In this document: piece by piece, positions 1 to 15,000 of the stretch
Numbering within the stretch: position 1 is the first letter of the stretch
How the letters are laid out: every line of letters starts with the position of its first letter
Assembly: GCA_934045075.1 (NCBI GenBank)
Contig: OW203725.1
Coordinates: 25,211,714 to 25,275,713, forward strand
Length of the DNA: 64,000 nucleotides
From: Yponomeuta sedellus
Lineage: Eukaryota > Arthropoda > Insecta > Lepidoptera > Yponomeutidae
Direction of reading: 5' to 3'
The notes under the pieces: generated by a model
What the model saw: the letters and a program-made list of their open reading frames with translations, nothing else
What the model was told of the DNA's origin: nothing
Databases searched by the model: none
Position numbers and translations under genes: made by a program

Positions 1-63
1 TCCGGCTCGGCGCGCCCCAGCGCCGCGCCCGCCCACTGCACAGCCGACTCGAACCCCACCACC
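1..63 (-). CDS. Laminin alpha exon 27 (cut by window edge): LG3, end
   Basis: After GGCGGCAG one base completes Glu from exon 26, then [20 protein letters not shown] continues the LG domain to the left edge. The exon is incomplete; LG4 and LG5 should follow outside the window. Confidence 0.85.
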
Positions 64-3000
64 CTGCCGCCACACAAATATACGCATTGTAAGTAATCTT
101 CCAGCACGCACGACGCATTATTATGCGCCATTTCAGCTAGGTAGGCTATTGCCTACCCAGCTGAAATGGCGAGGTCTGTGGCTCACCGACTAGCGAGCGC
201 GTGATTACGAGGGGCTCAAGTATAGGCAGGCGGTTATCCTGTTCAACCTTCTTTAGTGAAGTAGTTTAAGTACATACGGTGGAATAAAGAACGTTTCTGC
301 AAAGTGTAAATCGTTTAGTAAGTATTTATTTATAATTTTATTTGGAAAACTAACAGCTTATCACTTACACAATAGATTAAGTACATGCATAGCAACAGAA
401 AGCCAACAAAAAGTTTTCACAGATAGCCATTTTTTGAGCAATTAGCACAGGTGATAGAAAAACAATACAAAACATCGGGCTCAGTAATTAGGTACATCCA
501 AAAATAGAAAAGAAAGAAGATAGCACGCCATTTAATGGGTTATATCAGTAATATTATTTAAACAATATAATGAGTTTATTTACTACATTAAGAACAAGGG
601 CGTGCTTCTTGCATTGAGCACGCCCTTGTACATATACTCATGTACCTAATTAGTGCAATAAAGAATTAAAATAAATAAATAAGGCATGAAAGAAAAAACA
701 ATAAGCACTTAAAATAGAAAATCTTATAACCTTGTCCTGGTCTTAAACTAAAATACCACGTCCGTGCAGGTCAAGTGCAAGACGCAAGTAGAATTTTGAT
801 TGAAATCGAACTTGGGGTGACGGCCGGGCGCATCGGGCAACCCGTCAGAGTGCTTAGTGCGAGTTTGACAGATCCAATCGAATAACTTTACTACCGCGTT
901 AATCGAGCATTGAGTAGTGAGTATGAGTAAGTTAACCGTTCGAACTGGCAAAACGCTGTCACAGTACAACTCGCACTCGCGTTTATTCGTGTTTTGGCTA
1001 GTAAACGTGTTCACTTCTCAACGTAAACCATTACAATTCGCACTCAGCAATTTTAATTTCCATACTTGTCGCTAGGTGGCGCTTCCTCGATGCCATAGAA
1101 ATATGAGTTTACGTTAACGCGATCGAGTAGTTGAAAAACTCGCACTAAGCACTCTGAAGACCACCGATAACGAGTGAGATTCGCCTATGTGTGCGATTGG
1201 CAACTGACGCAAAACAGAATGAGTCTCCTCCTCATATCTGCGACCCTGTCCCACACTCAACGCTGACGAGATGAACGCAGGATACGGTCGACTGGAGTGG
1301 GAGCGATATTGAAATGTTAAACGCTACTTTGAATAAAACCATTTCATTTCATTTACCAACACATTCAGCGATTCATTTTTATACTATAGATGTGTAACTA
1401 CGAAGAAGTAAAATGAAGCGATGCTCACTCTCCGTCGACGATGAGCTCGGCCAGGGTGCCGCTAAAGCCGGGCGGGCCGCCGCCGGCGCCGGCGCCGGGC
1501 GGCACGCCGCCTAGGAGCAGGCCGCGGCTGCGTGCGCGCAGCGCGTTGCCGCCCAGCGCGCCCGCCGCGTAGCGCTGCTCGTCGATCCACAGCTCCAGCT
1601 GATTAAACGTGTTATTTTAAAAATATAACATCACCTCACGCCCGTATCCCAGAGGGGTAGGTAGAGACCAGGGACTGCCACTTGCTACGATTTTGACGGA
1701 TCATCTTCGCTTCATCAACGTTCATTAGTCGTTGCATCCACGCACGAAGGTTCTGGTTACTTTTTAATGATGAATAGTAAGATTGTAAGGCAATAAACAA
1801 CTAAAAAAATACAAATCACTAATTTATGCCATAACGGCGTCCGTAATGACTGAGCAGAACTTTGGTCGTGAGACTGTCGTAGCCTGTATTGGCCGTAAAG
1901 AACAATCGTCAATGAGCGAGGAGCACGGCTGACCTGTTTGTGCAGGCGCACTAGCCGCAGTGCGTGCAGGCGGCGGTCGTCGAAGCGGCTGCCGTTGGTG
2001 CGCAGGCGCAGTTCCGCCTTGCCCGCCGCCGCGCGCACCTCCACCTCACCTGCACACACACACACAACCAATCGTCGGTATAAAGGTAAAACTCATTAAC
2101 TGTTTTTCCATTTTTTTATTTATATACTGAAAATTATTTTTGCCCAAACATAACACGATCTAGTATGCTCATAAAAAAATAACGATGGGTGAGCGTTTTT
2201 ATTACTGTGCTAAATATTACATTTAGTATCTCAAATTCACATTAGCGCAGTTTCTACGATTAGACTCATTTGCAGTTACTGAATTTTACCTTTATTCCGA
2301 CGCAATGTTCAGCAGGTGATGGAAAGTTAAGCAAAGAGTTGAGCAGTACCTACCATTATAATAAAAAAAACGTAAATATAAATTTCTAAATGACACATTT
2401 GAACACGCAGAAAGTAGGGCAGAATTGCTAGCCGAACGGCGCGGGCGTACTTTCGGCCCTCCCCCGGGCTTAAACCTCCATCCTCGACTGTTGATCCTGC
2501 GCGTTTGTTGCGCGTTATTTCAAATAAATAAAAGAAAAAAATAAATAACTCTTAAGATAAGAAACAAAATATTCTTAAAATTAGCTTAAAATAGATACTG
2601 AATAATAAAACAAAGTACCTACCGGAGTTGGCAAATAAAGCTAAACAAGAAAAAAACTCAATATCTCCTAAGTATTTCAATTATTAAATATATGTTACGA
2701 TAGCTGGAAATAGATAAGGGACTGAGGAATCGCGGATATAGGTATGAAGAATGGAACTTACCGTCAATCATCTCCACGGTCAAGTAGTGTTTGTCGTCCG
2801 GATCCGCGTCGTCCGCCTGCGTGACATTGGCGAGGGCGTCGGGCGCGGACGCGGACGCTGGGGCGGGGGCCGGGGCGGGGGCGCGGTGCAGCAGTAGGCC
2901 GGCGGGGCGGCGCGCGCGGAAGCTGAGTCCCAGCGCGGCCTTGCGCCGCAGCGCCGGCGCCGGCAGCTCCAAGTAGCCGGAGCCCTCCAGCGTGGCGGAG

Positions 3001-6000
3001 CGGAGTTGCTGCCGAGTGTTAAAAGCTTCGTCAAATTCCTATTATTTATTGCAAACAGTACAATTCGAACATAAAATTTGTTTCAAAGGCGAAAACTGTA
3101 CTCTGAAAATTTATATTCAATGTAGCGTTTCCGGTTAACGCTTTTATCGACGACCGACATGTTGCAAGTAACATTTTGAGCAAGAGTAAACTTAATCAAG
3201 ATATGGTTGGTGCATATTATCATTCGAACGGACCGACAATTTCAGAAGCGAAATCGTGTCTTCCATATAGAAAAAATGGAAAATAATCCAAGTGCTACAT
3301 ACACTACGGAATGTCAACAGACCCTTTCGGGTTAAGCTTAGTCTTTTCAAAAGACTAAACTCCTATCTTAGTCTTTTGAAAAGACTAAGTTAGGAGTTTT
3401 TTTGTCCATTTTTTCTCCTAAATGATCTAGATTTTGAAATGGACACCTAGTTTGAATCGTAACGTTCAATATGCCGCAGTTTCTGTGCTACTTTGAACAA
3501 AACCTTTTCATTTCATTAAGTCACAATAAAAGCAATTTAAACCAGAAGTACCCGCTCGACGCAGCCGGGCTCGACGCCGCTGCGCGCCGCCGTGTCGAGC
3601 GGGTCGTACCGCTGCCGGTCCACCACCAGCGCGCCGAGGCAGCCTCGCAGCGGTGGCGCGCCGACCTCGGCCCCCAGCGGCGCGCCGACCCCGGCCCCCG
3701 GCGGCGCGCCGACCCCGCAGGCGGCGGCCCCGGGCGGCACGCCGCCGACCCAGAAGGCGGCGGAGGCCAGCTGTGGCAGCGCGGCGGCGGCGCGTACCGG
3801 CGGCGCCGGCGACCCGAGGGTCTCCTCGCCGTTCACGCGCAGGCTGCCTGGGAATAGGGAGGGGTCAGGGGCCTTGCCGCGCGACGGGTTCCTAATCCGT
3901 CCGACCGAAGCGTTCGGGGATATTATCTTGGTAAATTGCCCTTTGGGCTACATTACATTATGCATGCATTGAATGGATAAGATTCAGTGTGAGGTGTCTA
4001 CCCGTTGCGATGGGCGAACGATTAAGATTTTTTCATACTGTCAAACCCCTAAGAAATTTAAAGTTTGAGATTACCGTGCCCGTCGTCGGCCGCGTTAGAC
4101 CGTGCTTTCTACGAGGTTTGTAATGTTTGATTCTCAGTTTATATTGTGTCAGTATGTAAGTTTTCTTCCAAATAAATTTAATATGTACCTATAATAAAAA
4201 TAGTACATTACTGCAGAGGCCGAGAAGTAAGGGATTGCTGGACGAGTTTGGGATAGACGGCCGAGTCGTAGACGAAACCGTCTAGAACGAGTCCTGCAAT
4301 CCCTGTTCCGGCCGAGGATTTTATAATGCTTTTCTCAAACAATGCGAGGAAATATTAATATTAAAATAATTACTAGTTAGTTTGCCGCCTTTTTTATTTT
4401 TTAAATACACTAACATATTCGATCACCATGTTTAACCGCATAAAAACCAATACCATAGGTTGTTTTTTTTTTAATCTTCCAAGTATGCTTACAGAACTTA
4501 GTAGGTGGTTGGCTATATGTAATTTTTCCTTAATCAGTTTATTTTTGTAAGTAAATTTAAAAAGTTAGAGCAGCGGACGGTAATGGATTTCCATACTTTC
4601 TTTACTGGCTTAGACCAGTAAAGTGAGGCGGGAGCCATAAAAGAGAAACTTTGTGGCTTTATTTCATGGTAATAACACAAACATTTCCGAGCATATTTGA
4701 GAAAATAATATTTTATATAATTATAAGATACTACCCTAGTTTTAAGATAACATTGTTGAAATTAAACAGTTCGTAGGTACTGGACACCACATTCGTTATA
4801 AGATTTTAGTTGTGTAAGGCACTGTACTGTACTGTACAGTTCAATTCAATTCAATTCAATTTATTTCAACGTAAAGAATTTACATTCTGTTTGCTGAATG
4901 TCAAAGTACAATGTAACATGAAAGTGAAAGCCGCTGCCTTCGGGCCGTAATGTAGTGGAGAAAAAGGCAGCGGGAAAAAAAAACTCCACTCTGACCATCT
5001 TTTCTCAAGTCTTAAATCTAATACATTAGATACCACCTATACGCATAAGATTCCATGATTGCCATTAATAACTTTAAATGTTAAGGCATTATTAAATAAA
5101 TATACTTTTTTTACATAGGCCGTGAAAACATGACAAGTGCTGCGGCCAGACACACGAACAGCACTCGTTCACGAGCATAACGCAGAGGTCAGCCATCATC
5201 AGTCTCAACCATTTTGGAGGGAGATAGATGACCCGGCCACCACGCCACCATTCGAATGACCTTTAGCAAACCTGCAGATTAAGTTTTTGTCAGTTAAGTT
5301 ATTACCAAACTTGTGGCTGCAATAAAGTATTGAGTTTGGTATTGTAGTTTGGTCTGAAGGGCGGGCGCACCTTTCTCGAGCTGCGCGCCGGCGAAGAGGC
5401 GCACGGCCTGCACGTGCACGGCGCGGCCGCGGCAGTGGCTGCCGGCGCCCGCGATGCGCAGCGCCGCCGCCGCGTACTGCACGCGGAACACCACGCGGCA
5501 CGCCTCCAGCGTCACGCTCACCGACCGGTTCTGCGGGCGCCCCCCGGGGCAAAACGGCTCTTTGTATCGTGTTACGACCGTCGGCTCGTTCGTGACGAAT
5601 AACGGGACCACGGCGGACGGTTATTTCTCAAGGTTTCGTTAATAATTAATGAAAAATAGTACAAAATAAGGGGATCACGACAAAACACCTTTCTACCAGC
5701 AGAATTCTCTGTCTGGGCCACCTCGGACCATTCTGAGAATTATTATATCGATCAAGATGCGACTCTGCGATGCGTCATTGATGCAATAAAAGGATTGGAT
5801 AACTCGACGAATTGCGCCTCACTAAATATAGGGAATTTTAAAGAATTCAGAGTTTTTGGTATCAAATCTGACATAAAAATTCAAGACCGGCACATTTAGA
5901 GCATATCCTTCGAACTTTAAATGGTATCATTTGTTAGCCAGATAAACACCTACTTACTAATACAAAATATTTTGTAATAGAAAATTGATGAAAGTACTTC

Positions 6001-9000
6001 TAATAATATCTACTCACAATTCCATAACTATTAATAATCCAAATACCTATGGTCAACACGACAAAAGTCAAAGAATAAAGATAAAATTATATTTTTTCGA
6101 AATACCACTATTTCAGTTGTCCAATATTTAGTGTAGAAGAAAAACTCAGATTGCTCTCGGCTTAAAACACACGACTCACCAGCGCGTCGTGGTCGGTGGT
6201 GTGAAAGACGAAAGCGTTGTACCCTGGGTCTGCTTAGTCTACACTATCGAACCTTATTAGCAAGTAAGTAATTTATTGACAAAAACATGCAATATAACTT
6301 TCAATATATGTACACAGCTTTCTTATAATACTTCGTAGCGTCCTGACTCCTAAACTAGGGTAACCTGTATCTTAGGAGTCAGTCCTTCCCTAATGGTGCG
6401 ATTAACACTGTTTTTAACAATTCAAATATAATAAGATGAATTATATATCAATTAGCAGTGCATAAGACTCACATTGAGTGTGTCCCGCGCCATGAAGAGC
6501 AGCGCGTCGTGGTCGGTGGTGTGAAAGACGAAAGCGTTGTGCCCTGAGTCTGCTAAGCCTACACTATCGAACCTTATTAGCAGTGCATAAGACTCACATT
6601 GAGTGTCCCGCGCCATGAAGAGCAGCGCGTCGTGGTCGGTGGTGTGAAAGACGAAAGCGTTGTGCCCTGGATCTGCTAAGACTACACTATCGAACCTTAT
6701 TAGCAGTGCATAAGACTCACATTGAGTGTCCCGCGCCATGAAGAGCAGCGCGTCGTGGTCGGCACCGAACACGAGCAGTCGTGTTCGGTGGTGTGAAAGA
6801 CGAAAGCGTTGTGCCCTGAGTCTGCTAAGCCTACACTATCGAACCTTATTAGCAGTGCATAAGACTCACATTGAGTGTGTCCCGCGCCATGAAGAGCAGC
6901 GCGTCGTGGTCGGTGGTGTGAAAGACGAAAGCGTTGTGCCCTGGATCTGCTAAGCCTACACTATCGAACCTTATTAGCAGTGCATAAGGCTCACATTGAG
7001 TGTGTCCCGCGCCATGAAGAGCAGCGCGTCGTGGTCGGTGGTGTGAAAGACGAAAGCGTTGTGCCCTGGATCTGCTAAGCCTACACTATCGAACCTTATT
7101 ACTAGCGCGTCGTGTTCGGTGGTGTGAAAGACGAAAGCGTTGTGCCCTGAGTCTGCTAAGCCTACACTATCGAACTTTATTACTAGTGCATAAGACTCAC
7201 ATTGAGTGTGTCCCGCGCCATGAAGAGCAGCGCGTCGTGGTCTGTGGTGCGGAAGACGAAGGCGACGCTGAAGTGGCGCGGGTCGGCGGGCCGGAAGCCC
7301 GCGCGCCGCAGCTCGGCGTAGCCCGCGCCGCCGAAGCGCGCCAGCCCGCCTGCGGAGCCCTCCTCGCCGAACCGCCTGTGGGACCACCGGTTAGCTGCTT
7401 TGTCTTACACTATTTTTATTTTTAATGCACTAACCCGTGCTAAGGAACAAATTTAAAAACCTATTTAGAGGCTAAAAATTTCACCCACGCCGGGATTCGA
7501 ACCCGCAACCTCTGGCTATCCGTACCAGCGCTCTACCGATTGAGCCAATGGGCGACTCACGGCATCAGTGAAATTTCGAACCTCTTTACAATATTCTCTG
7601 TATTACGTACAGGCAGCGACATCTGACTTAAGCAAATTGCATTGCTTACAGCCCCGACTACCTACTTTGCAGTTAGGTTTTAACATCGGAACGATATCAC
7701 TGTACTCACATGATTACACTATTTTTATTTTTAATGCACTAACCCGTGCTAAGGAACAAATTTAAAAATCTATTTAGAGGCTAAAAATTTCACCCATGCC
7801 GGGATTCTTTGCCTTGTTTTCCAAACGACTAGCCCCCAGTTTCTCGTACACCAACAATCTGTTAATCTGCTGTTAACAGCTTTCAAATGTTTTTTTTGTA
7901 TGCACTTTGGCCAACTGACAGCTGTTAACAGTAGATTAACGACCTATTGAGAGGCTAAAAATTTCACCCATGCCGGGATTCGAACCCGCAACCTCTGGCT
8001 ATCCGTGCTCAATTGGTAGAGCGCTGGCACGGATAGCCAGAGATTGCGGGTTCGAAACCCGGCATGGGTGAAATTTTTAGCCTCTAAATAGGTTTTTAAA
8101 TTTGTCCTTAGCACGGGTTAGTGCATTAAAAATAAAAGTAGTATAATAGATTAACGGCTTGTTAGTGTACCAGAAACCGGGGCTAAGTGAAGCGGCTCCG
8201 ACCTCTTTTATCAATTACTAGCTGACCCAGCAAACTTCGTACCATACGTAGTTGGATAAAATAAACAATTTTAGTAACAGCAGAAAGAAGACTAGTACTA
8301 CCCTCCGCGCTAGTTAACACCGTGTTGCGGCAGAGTAGCATTCGCCGTCTCCTACGTGACGAGTATTGCATACAAGTATCAAACTTCACTACACGATAAA
8401 TCATGCAAATAGGGTGCACAATCGTTTGCAGTTGACAAATGCGATAACAAAAACAAGTCATAGTGTATGGAGAAATCAGAAGGATGTTACGTTTGAAATG
8501 GTTTGAAGAAAACTTTTTTTTTATTAATTTATTCTTTGTACTGAAAATTTATTTGAAGTAATTGTTATACACAGAAAAAAAACGTCGTCGTCGTCAGGCT
8601 ATACTAGTCCACTGCTGGACATAGACCTCCCCTAAACAGCACCACGTTGTGCTATCATAGGCCTAAATTCCAAATTCCCCACGCTGGGCAAATAATGCCC
8701 AAATTCCCCACGCTGGGCATGCGGGTTGGGGCTCGCAGTTCGGTGGAATTGTACTGCCGACTCTTCCTTTCCAAAATTTGAGTCAATGATATAAAAATAC
8801 ATCCCACGTGACCTAACATAGTAGAGTTGGAACGTTGTATAACTTTTATAATTAATAATAAACTCTGGAACGACTTTAGGTGTGCTTTTATTTGTAGATT
8901 TAGTATGTACTTATTATATTAGTAAGCGGTGGTAGCTCAGTGGGTAGAACCATGGACTGGCAAGCGAGAGCCCCAGGTTCGATCCCGAGTGCGGGCATGT

Positions 9001-12000
9001 ACCAATGACTTTGTTTAATTTCAATGTTACGTACATTTGCGAATTTGTAGTCGCAATACCACACGCTAACGGTGAAGGAAAACATCGTGAGGAAACCCGC
9101 GGCTTGGTTGGCTCCGCACGTATTGACTAGTCTTTCCTGTGGGCTAGGCCGACTAAGCTGTCAGGTTGGTATAGGTGCTGGGCAAGCCTACACCATCTAT
9201 AATAAAAACCATGTCCCAGGCACTACAGCGTCGGAGTGGTCCCTTCACCCATCTAGTGTGAGTGAAGATATCACTGGACGCTGTATAAATCATCTCATTA
9301 AGTAGATGCAAAAAAGGCCAATATTATGTACTTAGTAATATTAAAACAGAAAAACTGGATAAAAAAACGGATAAGCAGGTAATAAGTCAGATCTGATCAA
9401 AGGGTAAAGTAGTAGTCGATGAAAAATGAGGGAAATCGAAGAATGTGTGACGTACATAATTTAAATATTTGAAAATGATAGATGGAAAAAGAAATAAAAA
9501 TGGTATGAAGAGGTTTACACCGTCACAGAGTCAAATGGGGTGTATTTTTCAAGTTCTTGGTATTTTTATACCATTGACGCCAAGAAATTGCAATGCATGA
9601 GCGCGCGAAGCAGCAACGAAATGAAATCTTCACATTCATGCAATTGTCAGTGTACCAAAATGCATTAAGAATCTAGGCCTAGCAGTCTCCAATCTAAAAC
9701 CAGCGTGTAGTATTGCTAAGCACAATTACACCATAATGTACAAACCGTTGAGCGCAGCCAGTGCACTCGGCCTCAGGCGGCTGGTGCGCGAAGTCCCACA
9801 GCCCGATCTGCTTGTCGTCAAAGTGCAGCGTGTGCACACACGCCGGCAGCCCGCCGCCCCCGTCCCCGTCCCCGTCCCCGGCGCCCAGCCACAGCAGCGC
9901 GGGTCGCAGCGTGCCGCCGCCGCCGCTGCCGTTGCTGCTGACAGTACTGGCGGGGGCGCCGGCGCGCTCCAAACTCAAGCTCATTGCGCTCCATACTCTA
10001 TAAATAGCAACAGTTATAAAATATTAATAATAATAATATTGGCCTTTTTGCATCTACTTAATGAGATGATTTATACAGCGTCCAGTGGTATCTTCACTCA
10101 CACTAGATGGGTGAAGGGACCACTCCGACGCTGTAGTGCCTGGGTCATGGTTTTATAGATGGTGTAGGCTTGCCCAGCACCTATACCATCCTGACAGCTT
10201 AGTCGGCCTAGCCCACAGGAAAGACTAGTCAATACGTGCGGAGCCAACCAAGCCGCGTTATTATTCGAAATATTAGTATTCAACACAAATAGAATATGTG
10301 GACACAAGCGGATATAAGTAACAAAACTGATTTGTTTTGCTTATTTCCACTTTTAAAAACCTATTTAGAGGCTAAAAATTTCACCCATGCCGGGATTCGA
10401 ACCCGCAACCTCTGGCTATCCGTACCAGCGCTCTACCAATTGAGCCAATGGGCGACTCACGGCATCAGTGAAATTTCGAACCTCTTTACAATATTCTCTG
10501 TATTACGTACAGGCAGCGACATCTGACTTAAGCAAATTGCATTACTTACAACCTGTACGTAATACAGAGAATATTGTAAAGAGGTTCGAAATTTCACTGA
10601 TGCCGTGAGTCGCCCATTGGCTCAATTGGTAGAGCGCTGGTACGGATAGCCAGAGGTTGCGGGTTCGAATCCCGGCATGGGTGAAATTTTTAGCCTCTAA
10701 ATAGGTTTTTAAATTTGTTCCTTAGCACGGGTTAGTGCATTAAAAATAAAAATAGTGTAATTATTTCCACTTATTAGTTCAGACAAACTCATGTAGGTAA
10801 TAAATTGCCAATTTCTGAATTGAGAATTTCACTAAGTAAATAGTTAACTGTCTTCTCTTCAAACTCAGAAAAGAGCGTGATAGATTTTTTTTTAAGTATT
10901 TACTTAATTAACAGAGTGGCGGCCGAGAACGGGAAAGCGGTCGGTGGGCAGACCAGCGGCCCAATGGTCAGACGATGTGGCAGAGTCAGTGGAGGGTCTG
11001 CCACATGGCGAGAGACCGTGAGGCTTGGCATAATGGGGAAAAGGCCTATACCCAGCAGTGGGCAGCGGTGGGCTGATGATGATGATGATGATTTACTTAA
11101 TTAAAATTGTTTTTATACGAATTTATGCTCGTTTATTACATTTTTACAATTTTCCGACGTTTCGGTATTTTTTCAGGTGTTTCAGGCTTTTAGGTGCGGC
11201 AGTATTTATTTAGTGAAATTCTCAATTCGAAACCGGCCCTAACACAGCTTACAAATTCGAGAAACTGTCTAAGCTCTGATGGTAATCGGCAAAAGAGTTC
11301 TTAAACAAACCAACGCAATAAAGACGAGTCTCATCAAGAACTAAAAGGGGAAATACTTGTTTTCAAATGGAAAACACGAGTTGAGCGGGTCTTCTCGATA
11401 TTGTAGCTGTCTTTCGTAACAACGAAACACGCAGCGAAAAATTTACCATACTAATTAGCCTCGATGGACACTTACAATAACCATAAAACAGAAAAATATT
11501 ATAAATATATATCGTGAATGAATCTGTGACGGCTCGTAGCCAACAATACCAAATCCTTTACGAATCTCTTCGACCTGTCGCGAACGCCTACGCTACACAA
11601 AACAAAAAAGCAACTACAGAAACCTTTCAATGACAATCTTGTAAGTGGTATGATCGGCGTCATCGTGCGTGGCCTGCAGCAGGTCTGGATGCTCCAGGGT
11701 ATGTTCGCCGTCGCCCAGGTCCCAGGCCAGCCGCAGCCGCCCCCCGCGCACCGCCAGCCGCACGCCCGCCCCGCGCTCGCCCTGCAGCCGCAGCAGCGGG
11801 CCGGCACGCACCGCCCCGTCGAAGGAGAGGGTGAGCGACACGCGGCTGGTGGCGGCCGCGGCCGACGCCGGGGGGCGGTACGCGCGCGAGCAGCCGACAG
11901 CCGAGCCGGGCTTGGAGGCCAGCGAGACCGTTATCTGTTGGGAAGACATTGCGTCGTATCAAGGAATACAAGATTTGTTGAGCTAAACATTAACGTTTAA

Positions 12001-15000
12001 AATGTAAGGAGTATCAGAACCGTCTGCGGGCTCACAAGCTAGTGACCGGGTTATCTGCGGAGATGGCACTGTGACGAGATATCTAGCAATATGGCACTTA
12101 TCGCACTAAATGATAACGTTAGATGCGCATGAAGCATAAGCCCTCTAATCCAGTACAACGCTGGTGGACGCAGTAACTTGTCTTGTCTTCTCCCAGTCTT
12201 TCTCGTGCCTTCTCGGTCTCCTCATACCGTTTCCTTCACTACCTTCCTTCTCTTGAATCGCAGGAAGGCTAGGCCATACTCCACCACGGGGCCCAAGTCC
12301 GGGTTGGTGGAGGTTCATAGGACAGTGGCAGTCCTTACAGTCAGAAGTTATCACACCGCCTATAAGGCCTCTGACATGGCTTAACGATTGCCGTTACGTG
12401 ACAGCCGAAACTCGAAAGCGCTCGGAAAAATGCCACTAGCGGTAGCGTCGGTCACCGATCCTGCACCTGACCGCGCCTGTTGTTGCTTATAGCGCTTGCG
12501 TCTCCTTCACTACCTTCTATCCTACTGTAATGTTGTATAACTTTTATAAATAATAAAAACTGGAACGACTTCAACTGTTGCTTTACTTGTAGATAGGTAC
12601 TGTTATTTTATAATAAGAACAGAAAAACTGGATAAAAACGGATAAGCGGTTGTTTGTACGGAATAGTTTAGTTTTGTTTTTGGCTAATAGATGGCGTTAT
12701 TTGTTTCCTATATCACAGTATGGTTTTATCCAAATTAAACCTTTTTTCAGCATAGGTTGGTAGACCAAAAAAGGTCCAATAAATATTACCACAGATATGC
12801 ACCTTCTTTAAATAAACAGTACCACCCCCCTCACCCTTCTACTACAGTGTCGAACAGCGGTAAATATAGTCAGATCTAGTCGATGGGTAAAGTAATGATG
12901 AAAAAGAGGTAAATTTCGAAATGTGTGGCTTAATTTAAATATTTGAAAATGATAGATAAAAAAAGAAATATAAAGAATGGTGAAAAGAGGTTTTCGTCCC
13001 ACCATCTCGGAAAGAGTATTTTTAATCTTCAATATCTGAGTGGAAAAGCCGTTTTTATTCTCTAGAGGATAAAGTAAATTGAATTTAGAACATCGTGTGC
13101 ACTAAGTTCGTGAATTAAAAATATATTACACTCAATTTAAATAACTGTAACAACGTTACTTTAAAATTTTCTTAATTATACCTTAGTATTATTTTGTTAT
13201 AATTTAAAGATTATTCTGTAATACTTACCTGTCATAATGTAGTAATTTAACCTAAACTGAAATAAAAGTGTACCTATCTTGTGATTGTAAACGTTTTTTT
13301 TGCATTTAGTCATATCCTCGCTGAGGTGGAACGAAAAGTTACGTGTTGCACTCGAGTGCAAAGATTTTTCACCTCGTGCTCTTTTGATTCCCTCGCTAAC
13401 GCTCAGGATTCTAATTTAGAATCCTTCGCTTGCTCGGTCATCAAAATTGAACACGCGGTTAAAAAGCAACTTTGCACTCTTGTATAACAAATAACTATTG
13501 CACCGTTACACTGTGGTTACACTACATGTGTCTAGAGAGCCAAATAAACTCACCGAGCCAGCGGCATGCCGCGCCTTGGCTATGAGGTCCCTGAGGGCGC
13601 CGGTGGAGGGCCGCAGCCGCTTGTCGGCCGCCTCGTGCTCGGCCGCTCGGGCAGCCGCCGCGTCCGACAGTGCGTCCCCCAGTTCCCTGGCACGCAGCGT
13701 GTTGCCGAGGATTTGTGACACTGTCGCGACATACAGCATGGGTGAAGGCGGGTAGTTCGTTAGACCTTTGACATGAGATTTCCGCACTTAGCCTTATAGT
13801 TGTCGTAGCAAGCACTGGGGTATATTTAAAAATTGTAGAGTTTCCTTACGATGTTTTCTTTCACTAGTAGCGAGTGGTATTGTTACTATAACTTCACAAA
13901 TGTAGGTACGTAACGTAAAAAACAAAGTCATTGGTACGTCGCAGTTCAAATCCATGATTTCCCGATTGAGAAGGAGGGGTTATTATTGAGAGGCAAAAGC
14001 GACCTGACTAGCACAGGCAACAAGGCCGGTGAGCTCGACATTGCGCAGTGCAGAGTCAGCATTACGGTGACCTAAAAAAGTGTACAGTGCTGGCCTTTCA
14101 CCCATCTAGAATGAGTGAAGGTACCACTGGAAATCAACTCAACGTAAATGCAAAGACCTAAGTTATTTTTTTTAAGGAAAATCAATTTGACTAGTCCAAG
14201 GACCCCTGGTAATTTTGTAGTATTAAGTTTTTTAATAATAATATTTTAATTAATTAAGTCTAAACTAGTCTTCGCAAAGTGATCTACTTCTTACAACATT
14301 CTAGCAAAACACGTGGATTTCATGGACACTTTACCATTTCAATATAGTGATGCGTCTTTCGCCTATGGTTTCCTGTCAAGTCAATAAGGAACTTCATAGG
14401 TGTACTTCGTTCAACTTCACCTTGATCTGTAAAAAGTTAGATCGATTATCGTAGCGGCGTGACTCACGGTGCTCCTGCGCGGCGCCCAGCGCGGAGTCCC
14501 CGTGGCGCGTGAGCTCGGCCAGCTCGCGGCGCAGGCCGTAGCGCGCGCGCCGCCGCAGGTCGGCCGCCTCGTCGTAGAGCGCGCGCGCGCCCGCCCACAC
14601 GCGCTCGGCGCGCGCGCCCGCCGCCGCCAGCGCGCGCGCCGCCTCGCCCGACGCGCGCGGCCGCGCGCCCAGCTCGCGCTCCTGCCAGCCCAGCGCGCGC
14701 AGCGACACGCCCACGCGCACCGCGCCGCGCGACACCTGCTCCAGCGCCTCCGACAGCTCTGCCGACGCGACCTCACGGTCAGCGGTTATCACACGGCACC
14801 GAACTCCGTCGCGTAGCTCGGGGGCACACAATTTGTATACAAAACACGCCTAGGACAACACGCTGCTGACGCGTCAGGACGTGGGTTCGCGTTCCACGCC
14901 CAGATCCAGTCAAGCTGAAGCGCAGGGCTCATCAATACCGCGAGCTTTTTTGTGCATAAATAATTCAATTTATGGATCTCGATCGTTATTCGGTTTGTAT

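Noticed and set aside
748..1014. 88-codon open frame repeated near 30.4 kb
   Set aside because: It is the interior of a MITE present in two copies; the similarity is due to the element, not to a gene.
7482..7554. Functional tRNA gene
   Set aside because: The cloverleaf is tRNA-like, but U33 is missing, sequence of a dispersed repeat continues on both sides, and several copies share those flanks, so it is a SINE head.
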